Shown: piece after piece, positions 8,362-14,755 of the stretch
How the letters are laid out: the number at the start of each line of letters is the position of its first letter
Numbering within the stretch: position 1 is the stretch's first letter
Source of the DNA: an uncultured Lachnospiraceae bacterium
GTDB taxonomy: Bacteria; Bacillota; Clostridia; Lachnospirales; Lachnospiraceae
DNA length: 33,492 bases
NCBI GenBank assembly: GCA_937885345.1
Contig: CAKZZH010000107.1
Location: forward strand, 1-33,492
Direction: 5' to 3'
Made by a program: the position numbers and the translations under genes
The notes under the pieces: generated by a model
Told to the model about the DNA's origin: nothing
The model's database searches: none
The model's input: the letters and a program-made list of their open reading frames with translations, nothing else

Positions 8362-9378
8362 TTAATCTTCGTATCCGTTCGGGTTGTTCTTCTGCCATCT
8401 CCACGCATCTTCGCACATTTCCCTTATTCCGTATTGTGCTTTCCAGCCAAGTTCGCGCTCTGCCTTTGAAGGATCGCAGTAGCACGTGGCGATATCGCCC
8501 GGGCGGCGGGGCTTTATGGAGTAGGGGATCTTAAGGTTGTTGGCTTCCTCAAAATTCTTTACGATCTCAAGAACCGAGTAACCATGGCCTGTTCCGAGAT
8601 TGTATATTCCAAGACCGATGTTTTCATCGAGTTTCTTGATCGCTTTAACATGTCCGTCCGCAAGATCGACGACGTGGATGTAGTCGCGCACGCCTGTACC
8701 GTCGGGAGTATCGTAGTCGTTTCCGAATACGCCGAGTTCTTCTCTTTTACCGACGGCGACCTGTGTGATATAGGGCATAAGGTTGTTGGGGATACCGTTG
8801 GGGTTCTCGCCCATTGTTCCGCTCTTATGAGCTCCTATCGGATTAAAATATCTGAGGAGGATCACATTCCATTCATTATCGGCTTTCTGAATATCGGTAA
8901 GAATCTGCTCAAGCATGGACTTGGTCCAGCCGTAGGGATTGGTGCAGGTTCCTTTGGGACAATTCTCTGTGATCGGAATCTCTGCCGGATCTCCGTAAAC
9001 CGTTGCGGAAGAGGAGAAAATGATATTCTTGCAGCCGTTTTGTCTCATAACGTCCACGAGCGTGAGCGTTCCCGCAATGTTGTTTTCATAGTATTCCCAG
9101 GGCTTTGCAACCGATTCTCCGACTGCTTTGAGTCCTGCAAAATGTATTACACTGTCAATCTTTTCCTTGGAAAAAACCTCGGTAAGACGCGCTCTGTCGA
9201 GGATGTCCCCCTTATAAAATGTAAGATCCTTGCCGGTTATTTTGCGCACCCTGTCGAGCGATTTCTCGGATGAGTTGCACAAATTGTCATAAACAACTAC
9301 ATCATAGCCTGCATTTAGAAGTTCCACGCATGTGTGCGAGCCGATGAAACCGGCGCCGCCTGTTACAAGAATTGCCAT
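8362..9378 (-). CDS. galE: UDP-glucose 4-epimerase
   Basis: GalE interconverts UDP-glucose and UDP-galactose with tightly bound NAD, supplying galactose units to surface polysaccharides or channelling galactose into glycolysis. The 338-aa length is standard for this extended-SDR enzyme. The Rossmann glycine motif GGAGFIGS is at residues 7-14, the catalytic SSS..VYG at about 122-129 and the Tyr149-x3-Lys153 pair in YGWTK. The VDLADGHV and LGTGHGYSVLE segments are typical of GalE. The start is supported by CGGAGG 6 nt upstream. It has its own promoter and a structured 5' leader of about 100 nt. Neighbouring rfbD is divergent, so the pair may be co-regulated for envelope sugar supply. Confidence 0.96.
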   Translation of the reverse strand: MAILVTGGAGFIGSHTCVELLNAGYDVVVYDNLCNSSEKSLDRVRKITGKDLTFYKGDILDRARLTEVFSKEKIDSVIHFAGLKAVGESVAKPWEYYENNIAGTLTLVDVMRQNGCKNIIFSSSATVYGDPAEIPITENCPKGTCTNPYGWTKSMLEQILTDIQKADNEWNVILLRYFNPIGAHKSGTMGENPNGIPNNLMPYITQVAVGKREELGVFGNDYDTPDGTGVRDYIHVVDLADGHVKAIKKLDENIGLGIYNLGTGHGYSVLEIVKNFEEANNLKIPYSIKPRRPGDIATCYCDPSKAERELGWKAQYGIREMCEDAWRWQKNNPNGYED

Positions 9379-9414
9379 AAAATACCTCCGAATTTAATCT
9401 CTTTACCATAACCG

Positions 9415-9481
9415 GGTGAGCCTTGCTTGACTTGCTTTCTGAGAGGTTTTAAGTCCCTGAAACCCAAGCGTACCACTCACC
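9415..9481 (-). ncRNA. Candidate structured (possibly pseudoknotted) 5' leader of galE
   Basis: The galE transcript is predicted to begin at about 9482, and its first 67 nt are closed by a perfect 6-bp helix (9476-9481 with 9415-9420). Inside it, 9465-9469 can pair with 9425-9429 and 9460-9464 with 9445-9449. The loop bases 9451-9455 are complementary to 9429-9433, giving a possible pseudoknot that shares one base with the second helix. About 36 nt then remain to the galE start codon. No known riboswitch family was recognised. The structure was folded by eye, so both its existence and function are unproven. Confidence 0.4.
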
Positions 9482-9488
9482 AATTGAT

Positions 9489-9517
9489 ATGATAAGCGTT
9501 TGGTTGCAAAAAGTCAA
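9489..9517 (-). promoter_or_regulatory. Sigma-A promoter of galE
   Basis: On the minus strand TTGACT (9512-9517) is followed by a 17-nt spacer and TATCAT (9489-9494), five of six matches to each consensus. Predicted transcription starts near 9482, immediately at the first base pair of the folded leader. Confidence 0.75.
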
Positions 9518-9652
9518 TCGCGCAACCGAAGAATTTTCGTGCGCAAACGCGCAACACGCGATCTTTTCGGGCAATACAGCCGTCACGATCACGAAAACAT
9601 TTTTTATACACATTTTATGAGAGAAATTAGTTATTACGTTTGCGACTTTATG

Positions 9653-9661
9653 TGGTACAAT
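9653..9661 (+). promoter_or_regulatory. Extended -10 promoter of rfbD
   Basis: TGG directly precedes TACAAT (9656-9661), an extended -10 element; the -35 is weak. The start would fall near 9668, giving a leader of about 25 nt that contains the GTGGAGG ribosome binding site. The 315-nt gene-free stretch 9379-9693 therefore holds the galE leader, the two divergent promoters and a GC-rich patch with repeated GCGC/CGCG steps (9518-9570) for which no function was seen. Confidence 0.55.
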
Positions 9662-9693
9662 GTCTTATAGAATCAAGTGGAGGTTGCTTAATT

Positions 9694-10611
9694 ATGAAAG
9701 TTTTTGTTACAGGAGTCGGCGGACAGCTCGGACATGATGTTATGAATGAACTTGCATCTCGCAGTATTGAAGGCGTAGGAAGTGATATCGCGGACAAATA
9801 CAGCGGTGTGCAGGATAACAGTGCTGTTTGCACGATGCCTTATATTCAGCTTGATATAACGGATGAAGCAGCAGTTGATAAGGTTATTGCCAGGCTTAAG
9901 CCGGATGCAGTGATCCACTGCGCGGCGTGGACTGCTGTAGATGCGGCGGAAGATGAAGAGAATAAGGATAAAGTAAGAGCCATCAATGCTTTCGGAACGC
10001 GCTATATTGCAAAGGCTGCAGCTTCAGCCGGTGCCAAGATGATGTACATAAGCACCGATTATGTTTTTAACGGACAAGGCGAGGCGCCCTGGGAGCCTGA
10101 TTGTAAGGATTACGCACCGCTCAGCGTTTACGGCGCGACCAAGCTTGAAGGAGAGCTTGCGGTAAGCGAGAACCTTGAGAAATATTTTATAGTCAGGATT
10201 GCATGGGTATTTGGACTTAACGGCAAGAATTTTATCAAGACCATGCTCAGTGTTGGCAAGACTCACGATGAGGTAAGGGTGGTATGCGACCAGATCGGAA
10301 CGCCTACATATACCTACGATCTTGCAAGGCTTCTTGTGGATATGATCCTTTCGGATAAATATGGTTATTATCATGCCACCAATGAGGGCGGCTTTATTTC
10401 CTGGTATGATTTTACCTGTGAAATATACAGACAGGCCGGGCTTTCCACCAAGGTCATCCCGGTAACAACAGCCGAATACGGCCTTTCCAAGGCCGCAAGG
10501 CCTTATAACAGCCGTCTTGACAAGAGTAAGCTTGTTGCAAATGGTTTTAAGCCGCTTCCGACATGGCAGGATGCACTGGGGAGATATCTGAAAATATTGA
10601 AGGAAGGATAA
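9694..10611 (+). CDS. rfbD: dTDP-4-dehydrorhamnose reductase
   Basis: RfbD/RmlD reduces dTDP-4-dehydro-L-rhamnose to dTDP-L-rhamnose, the last step in making the rhamnose donor for surface glycans. The protein of 305 aa begins MKVFVTGVGGQLG, the NAD(P) Rossmann motif. It has CAAWTAVDAAE, STDYVFNG (residues 120-127) and the catalytic Tyr146-x3-Lys150 in YGATK. GGAGG at 9679-9683 selects the ATG at 9694 over an upstream in-frame start at 9640, which would also lie before the predicted promoter. rfbA, rfbB and rfbC are not in the window. A response regulator gene follows 4 nt downstream. Confidence 0.93.
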   Translation: MKVFVTGVGGQLGHDVMNELASRSIEGVGSDIADKYSGVQDNSAVCTMPYIQLDITDEAAVDKVIARLKPDAVIHCAAWTAVDAAEDEENKDKVRAINAFGTRYIAKAAASAGAKMMYISTDYVFNGQGEAPWEPDCKDYAPLSVYGATKLEGELAVSENLEKYFIVRIAWVFGLNGKNFIKTMLSVGKTHDEVRVVCDQIGTPTYTYDLARLLVDMILSDKYGYYHATNEGGFISWYDFTCEIYRQAGLSTKVIPVTTAEYGLSKAARPYNSRLDKSKLVANGFKPLPTWQDALGRYLKILKEG

Positions 10612-10615
10612 TTTA

Positions 10616-11413
10616 ATGAGAATTGTTGCCATTGATGATGAACCGCTTGCTTTGGAGAATCTTGTACATTCCATCATAAAGGCAGATGAATTTGCCGATG
10701 TATACGGGTCGAGGAACCCCGAGGATATCATTGAACGTGTTACCGATGATGCAATAGACGTAGCATTTGTGGATATAGAAATGCGCACGATGAATGGCTT
10801 AAACCTGGCTGAGAAACTCAGGATGATCAACCCTCGTATCAATATAATTTTTACGACGGGTTATTCGGAATATACCGGAGAAGCTTTCAAAATGCATGCC
10901 AGCGGCTATATTCTTAAACCCGTTACACCCGCGAAGATTGAAGAGGAACTTTCAGTACTCAGATTTAATGAGCCGATTTCTCCGGCTCCCTTGCTGGATA
11001 TCAGGACGTTCGGTAATTTTGAGGTATTTGCCAACGGAGATATTCTTCAGTTTCAGTATTCCAAATCCAAAGAACTTCTTGCATATCTTGTGGACAGGCG
11101 CGGTGCGCTCGTTTCCAATAACGAAATTATCGCCAATCTCTGGGAGGGTGAGGATATCGAACAGAGCCATATGTCATATTTTAAGAATATAAGAACAGAT
11201 CTTATTCAGGCCCTCAAAAACGCCGGTTGTGAGGATGCGATAATCAGGCAGAGAGGTTACCTTGCGATTGCCAAGGACCGTGTAAAATGCGATTATTACG
11301 ATTATCTGGACGGCGTACCCGGGGCAGACAAGCTCTATATGGGTGAATATATGAGCCGTTACTCGTGGGCGGAGCTTACTCAGGCCACGCTTCAGTTCGG
11401 AAGTGGCAAATAA
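10616..11413 (+). CDS. Response regulator with SARP/OmpR-type DNA-binding domain (orphan)
   Basis: This is a 265-aa two-domain regulator. The N-terminal receiver (1-115) has the acidic pocket Asp7/Asp8, the phospho-acceptor Asp53 (FVDIEM), a Thr at 80-81 and Lys101 (ILKPV), so it looks phosphorylatable. The C-terminal region starts IRTFGNFEVF and continues KSKELLAYLVDRRGALVSNNEI...LW, the winged-helix pattern of SARP-like transcription factors; the bacterial transcriptional-activation domain that often follows is reduced or absent. No histidine kinase gene is adjacent. AAGGA lies 6 nt before the ATG, and the gene is 4 nt after rfbD, so they are likely co-transcribed. Targets are unknown; control of envelope polysaccharide genes is a reasonable inference from position. 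Confidence 0.88.
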   Translation: MRIVAIDDEPLALENLVHSIIKADEFADVYGSRNPEDIIERVTDDAIDVAFVDIEMRTMNGLNLAEKLRMINPRINIIFTTGYSEYTGEAFKMHASGYILKPVTPAKIEEELSVLRFNEPISPAPLLDIRTFGNFEVFANGDILQFQYSKSKELLAYLVDRRGALVSNNEIIANLWEGEDIEQSHMSYFKNIRTDLIQALKNAGCEDAIIRQRGYLAIAKDRVKCDYYDYLDGVPGADKLYMGEYMSRYSWAELTQATLQFGSGK

Positions 11414-11501
11414 CCGCACATTTGCCATGCTTTTTTATCAAATTGTGTTTTTTTTACATTGTGTGTCTCTTTTGTGTCCATTGATGTGGTATAAGAAAGA
11501 T

Positions 11502-11581
11502 GTAATAATTAATTAAGCAATCATCCTATTTTCCGCATCCCCATATAAAGCGTCACACGTTGTGTGACGCTTTCCTTTTTC
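11502..11581 (+). ncRNA. Candidate short RNA ending at a strong terminator
   Basis: An extended -10 (TGG then TATAAG, 11487-11495) lies about 52 nt before the hairpin terminator at 11547-11573. A transcript from about 11502 would be roughly 80 nt. The only ATG near its start is followed at once by TAA, so no peptide is apparent. The -35 is poor. It may be a small regulatory RNA, or the hairpin may simply end read-through from the response regulator gene. Confidence 0.35.
11547..11581 (+). terminator. Strong intrinsic terminator
   Basis: A perfect 12-bp stem (11547-11558 and 11562-11573) with a 3-nt loop is followed by CCTTTTT. It lies about 130 nt after the response regulator gene and 114 nt before plsC, so it isolates plsC from upstream transcription. 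Confidence 0.85.
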
Positions 11582-11644
11582 GGATTTACGGCACCTTCTG
11601 TTTTGTTTTCTGTAAATTTATATTCGATTTCTGTTTGTTTTTAT

Positions 11645-11673
11645 TTGCCGATACAGTCACTTTGTAGTAAAAT
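11645..11673 (+). promoter_or_regulatory. Promoter of plsC
   Basis: TTGCCG (11645-11650), a 17-nt spacer and TAAAAT (11668-11673) form a reasonable sigma-A promoter. The start would fall near 11680, just ahead of the GGAGAAG ribosome binding site at 11681-11687. Confidence 0.6.
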
Positions 11674-11694
11674 ACCCTAGGGAGAAGATGAGTT

Positions 11695-12423
11695 ATGGTG
11701 ATTTACATGGGGCTGTTGGCCATTTTGAGCATTCCCTTCTGGATCGTAACTGGAATAGTGTCTTTAACGATCAACACAAAGCGCGAATACACGCATTACA
11801 GCCGCTTTTATGGCAGGTACTTTTCTTTGGTACTCAGGTATGCGTGCTTTCTTGCCGGCGTAAGGACCAGGGTTAACGGAAGGGACAAGATTAAGGATGG
11901 GGAGAATTATCTTTTTGTCATCAATCACAGGTCTAATTACGATCCCATGATACTTGCGGGTGAATTATCCCGTAATCCGATAGCATTTATTTCCAAACCC
12001 GGTAATTTTAAAATTCCCATAGGGCGCCGTTTTATGCACAGATGCGGCTATCTTGCTCTTAACCGTGAGAATCCGCGTGAAGGTATGAAGACGATCAAGC
12101 GTGCAAGCGATATGATGAAGGAGACGGATTTTAATACAGGAATCGGTGTATGTCCGGAGGGCACCAGGAATTTTACCGAGGAGACCCTTCTGGAATTCAA
12201 GCCGGGGTGCTTCAAATGTGCGATGTGGGCGAAGAAGGACATCGTTGTATGCACGGCTGTTGGCACGGAAAATGTGCATCGCAACTATCTTCGAAGACGC
12301 ACCAAGGTTGTGATAGACATCCTGGAAGTCCTTAAATATGAGGATATCAAGGGCCTTACCACGATCGAAGTCTCCGATAGGGTTCGGGACATAATGCTTA
12401 AGAGACTGGAGAATAAAGATTGA
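11695..12423 (+). CDS. plsC: 1-acyl-sn-glycerol-3-phosphate acyltransferase (PlsC family)
   Basis: PlsC-type enzymes transfer an acyl chain to lysophosphatidic acid, giving phosphatidic acid, the precursor of membrane lipids. The 242-aa protein has a hydrophobic N-terminus (about 4-25) that anchors it to the membrane. The catalytic HX4D motif is His78...Asp83 in NHRSNYDP. The glycerol-phosphate binding PEGTR is at residues 154-158, and KPGCFKCA and an AVGT-like segment follow. GGAGAAG is 7 nt upstream of the ATG at 11695. The next gene, 48 nt downstream, encodes a lipid-kinase-like protein, which fits a lipid-metabolism pair. Acyl donor and exact acceptor cannot be told from sequence. Confidence 0.9.
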   Translation: MVIYMGLLAILSIPFWIVTGIVSLTINTKREYTHYSRFYGRYFSLVLRYACFLAGVRTRVNGRDKIKDGENYLFVINHRSNYDPMILAGELSRNPIAFISKPGNFKIPIGRRFMHRCGYLALNRENPREGMKTIKRASDMMKETDFNTGIGVCPEGTRNFTEETLLEFKPGCFKCAMWAKKDIVVCTAVGTENVHRNYLRRRTKVVIDILEVLKYEDIKGLTTIEVSDRVRDIMLKRLENKD

Positions 12424-12471
12424 ATATTTTACGATCCGCTGTCAATGCACATTAACTGAAGGGAGAATTAT

Positions 12472-13320
12472 ATGATCTATATACTTTACAATCCGACATC
12501 CAATAACGGTAATTCATCTGAGGCTCTTGAAGCCGTTAAGAAGACTTTTGAGAAAGAGCAGACCACGCTTGTCAATCTTCTCGAAGTGACTGATTATCCG
12601 GCACTTGTTGAGAGCTTTAAAAACGGCGACAAGATCGTCCTTATCGGCGGTGACGGCACGCTCAACCGTTTTATCAATTACTTTGACGGTAAAATGATCG
12701 ACAACGAAATCCTTTTCTACCCTGCGGGAACGGGTAATGATTTCCTGCATGATGTGAACGGAAATACGGAGCCGGCTTTTGTCGAGCTCGGTAAATATAT
12801 CGAGAGCCTTCCCACCGTCTATATCAACGAGAAATCCTACAAATTCATTAACGGCATCGGCTTCGGTATCGACGGATATTGCTGCGAAGTGGCCGATAAA
12901 ATGAAAGCAGCGGGCAAAAAGAAGATCAACTATACCGTCATCGCGATAAAGGGCCTTTTGGGCGGATTTAAGCCCTGTACGGCCACTGTCACTGTGGACG
13001 GCGTAACCAAGGTATACAAGAAGGCCTGGCTTGCTCCTACGATGCTTGGAAGGTATTTTGGCGGCGGAATGGATATCACTCCGGATCAGGACCGTCTTAA
13101 TCCTGAGCACACCGTAACCAATATGCTTATGTACGGCCATGGAAGACTTGCCACACTTATCGTATTTCCCAAGGTTTTTACAGGAGAGCACAAGGATAAG
13201 GCAATGTGCGATTTCAGAAGCGGGCATGAAGTAACCGTCGAGTTTGATGTGCCTTGCGCACTTCAGGTGGACGGCGAGACTTTCCTTAACGTGCTCAAAT
13301 ACACCGTTAAATACGAATAA
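12472..13320 (+). CDS. Diacylglycerol kinase catalytic-domain protein (lipid kinase-like)
   Basis: This 282-aa member of the DAGK_cat/YegS/BmrU superfamily is a soluble or peripheral kinase that phosphorylates diacylglycerol or a related lipid with ATP. The N-terminal YNPTSNNG motif, GGDGTLN (residues 59-65) and AGTGNDF (85-91) form the nucleotide site. The C-terminal half is the beta-rich domain, with ALQVDGE near the end. GAAGGGAGAA precedes the ATG. It follows plsC by 48 nt and is probably in the same operon. A second, only distantly similar DAGK-like gene sits at 20744-21652, so the two probably differ in substrate or regulation. Confidence 0.87.
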   Translation: MIYILYNPTSNNGNSSEALEAVKKTFEKEQTTLVNLLEVTDYPALVESFKNGDKIVLIGGDGTLNRFINYFDGKMIDNEILFYPAGTGNDFLHDVNGNTEPAFVELGKYIESLPTVYINEKSYKFINGIGFGIDGYCCEVADKMKAAGKKKINYTVIAIKGLLGGFKPCTATVTVDGVTKVYKKAWLAPTMLGRYFGGGMDITPDQDRLNPEHTVTNMLMYGHGRLATLIVFPKVFTGEHKDKAMCDFRSGHEVTVEFDVPCALQVDGETFLNVLKYTVKYE

Positions 13321-13333
13321 CACAAATATTTCC

Positions 13334-13415
13334 TTGAAAAATATCTATAAGGAGAGTAACATTGTAAAGAAATAATTGCTGTAGTACTTTACCGTATTAC
13401 AGACAATGATAATAA
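13334..13415 (+). promoter_or_regulatory. Probable promoter region of the aminotransferase gene
   Basis: Two candidate promoters are seen: TTGAAA-17-TAACAT (13334-13362) and TTTACC-16-TAATAA (13388-13415). Neither is strong. The 117-nt region is too short for a T-box leader, which branched-chain amino-acid genes in Firmicutes often have. Confidence 0.35.
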
Positions 13416-13437
13416 TATTATATGGAGGCAGAATTCT

Positions 13438-14463
13438 ATGGAGAAGAAAGACATCGACTGGTCCTCATTGGGCTTCGGTTATGTTAAAACAGACAAGAGA
13501 TATGTGTCTAATTACAAGGATGGCGCATGGGACGACGGAGCGCTTATCACTGACGACATGATCACAATGAGCGAGTGCGCCTGCGTGCTTCAGTATGCAC
13601 AGACAGTATTTGAAGGACTCAAAGCATACACAACGGAGCAGGGCAAGATTGTCATCTTCAGACCTGACCTTAACTCAGACAGACTTGAGTCATCTGCAGC
13701 AAGACTCGAGATGCCCGTACTTCCGAAGGGTAGATTTGTTGATGCGGTAATTCAGACAGTAAAAGCAAACGATGCATATGTTCCTCCCTACGGAACGGGT
13801 GCAACACTTTATGTACGTCCTTATATGTTCGGTTCCAACGCCGTGATCGGTGTTAAGCCGGCTACAGAATATCAGTTCAGAGTTTTTACCACTCCTGTGG
13901 GTCCTTATTTTAAGGGCGGCGCAAAGCCTATTACGATCAAGGTTTCGGATTTCGACAGAGCAGCACCGCACGGAACGGGTAATATCAAGGCAGGACTTAA
14001 CTATGCAATGAGCCTTCATGCAATCGTTACCGCTCACAAGGAAGGCTTTGATGAGAATATGTACCTCGATCCCGGAACAAGAACCAAGGTAGAAGAGACC
14101 GGTGGTGCCAACTTCCTTTTCGTAACCAAGGATAACAAGGTTGTAACTCCCAAGTCAAACAGCATCCTTCCTTCAATAACCAGACGTTCACTTGTATATG
14201 TTGCCAAGGAATATCTTGGACTTGAGGTTGAAGAGAGAGAAGTATACTTCGACGAGGTTAAGGATTTTGCAGAATGCGGTCTTTGCGGAACGGCAGCCGT
14301 AATCTCACCCGTAGGTAAGATCGTTGATCATGGTAATGAGATTTGCCTTCCCAGCGGTATGAATGATATGGGACCTGTAACCAAGAGGCTTTACGATACC
14401 CTTACAGGTATTCAGATGGGCAGAATTGAAGCTCCTAAGGGCTGGATTGTAGAGGTTGAGTAA
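13438..14463 (+). CDS. ilvE: Branched-chain amino acid aminotransferase
   Basis: This enzyme transfers the amino group between glutamate and the 2-oxo acids of valine, leucine and isoleucine, using PLP. The 341-aa length and motifs match the class IV (BCAT) family of the longer, eukaryote-like branch. Visible motifs are VFEGLKAY near residue 57, RPDLN, the PLP-binding Lys184 in GNIKAGLNYA, and EETGGANFLF plus CGTAAVISPVG at the cofactor phosphate site. ATGGAGGCAG supplies a good ribosome binding site. The stop codon overlaps the start of a 74-aa gene by one base. Transamination of arylpyruvates is possible as a side activity, but nothing in the sequence proves it. Confidence 0.95.
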   Translation: MEKKDIDWSSLGFGYVKTDKRYVSNYKDGAWDDGALITDDMITMSECACVLQYAQTVFEGLKAYTTEQGKIVIFRPDLNSDRLESSAARLEMPVLPKGRFVDAVIQTVKANDAYVPPYGTGATLYVRPYMFGSNAVIGVKPATEYQFRVFTTPVGPYFKGGAKPITIKVSDFDRAAPHGTGNIKAGLNYAMSLHAIVTAHKEGFDENMYLDPGTRTKVEETGGANFLFVTKDNKVVTPKSNSILPSITRRSLVYVAKEYLGLEVEEREVYFDEVKDFAECGLCGTAAVISPVGKIVDHGNEICLPSGMNDMGPVTKRLYDTLTGIQMGRIEAPKGWIVEVE

Positions 14464-14687
14464 TGAATCCTGCAACTATTTTTAAGATCAAAGGCGCATG
14501 GGACAAGTTCTCAGCCAATCATCCCAAATTCCCCGGCTTCCTTCAGGCAGCAGGCAATGGAATGGTAGAAGAGGGCTCTGTGATCGATATCAAGATCACC
14601 TCGGCGGACGGCAAAACGATCGCAACGAATGTTAAGCTTACGGCCGAGGATATGGAGCTTTTTGCGATGCTTAAGGATCTCAGATGA
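14463..14687 (+). CDS. Conserved-looking small protein (74 aa), unknown function
   Basis: This small basic-then-acidic protein starts at an ATG that shares one base with the ilvE stop (TAATG), indicating translational coupling. It contains a WDKFSANHPKFPGFL segment, a central beta-like stretch (GSVIDIKITSADGKT) and a helical C-terminus (AEDMELFAMLKDL). No enzymatic motif or membrane segment is present. The pattern resembles uncharacterised small proteins of Lachnospiraceae, but no named family was recognised. The overlap suggests a stoichiometric link with the aminotransferase or simply shared expression. A strong hairpin terminator lies 28 nt beyond its stop. Confidence 0.78.
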   Translation: MNPATIFKIKGAWDKFSANHPKFPGFLQAAGNGMVEEGSVIDIKITSADGKTIATNVKLTAEDMELFAMLKDLR

Positions 14688-14715
14688 TCCGGCGGCATTA
14701 CAGATACAATGTAAC

Positions 14716-14755
14716 AGGAAATGGGCGATTCATTTATTTGAATCGCCTGTTTCCT
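14716..14755. terminator. Bidirectional terminator, ilvE operon and PBP gene
   Basis: Arms 14716-14732 and 14739-14755 form a 17-bp stem with two G-U pairs and a 6-nt loop, followed by TTATT on the plus strand. The stop codon of the minus-strand PBP gene (14730-14732) lies inside the left arm. It probably terminates both convergent transcripts. Confidence 0.8.

Noticed and set aside
9518..9570. GC-rich cluster of GCGC/CGCG steps upstream of the galE promoter
   Set aside because: It could be an operator, but the repeats are irregular and no symmetric site stands out.
10024..10842. Long minus-strand frame (272 codons) opposite rfbD and the response regulator
   Set aside because: It is antisense to two well-supported genes, lacks a ribosome binding site and matches no family; it is a by-product of codon usage on the other strand.
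13321..13437. T-box leader expected before a branched-chain amino acid gene
   Set aside because: The gap is too short, and no specifier loop or T-box sequence is visible.
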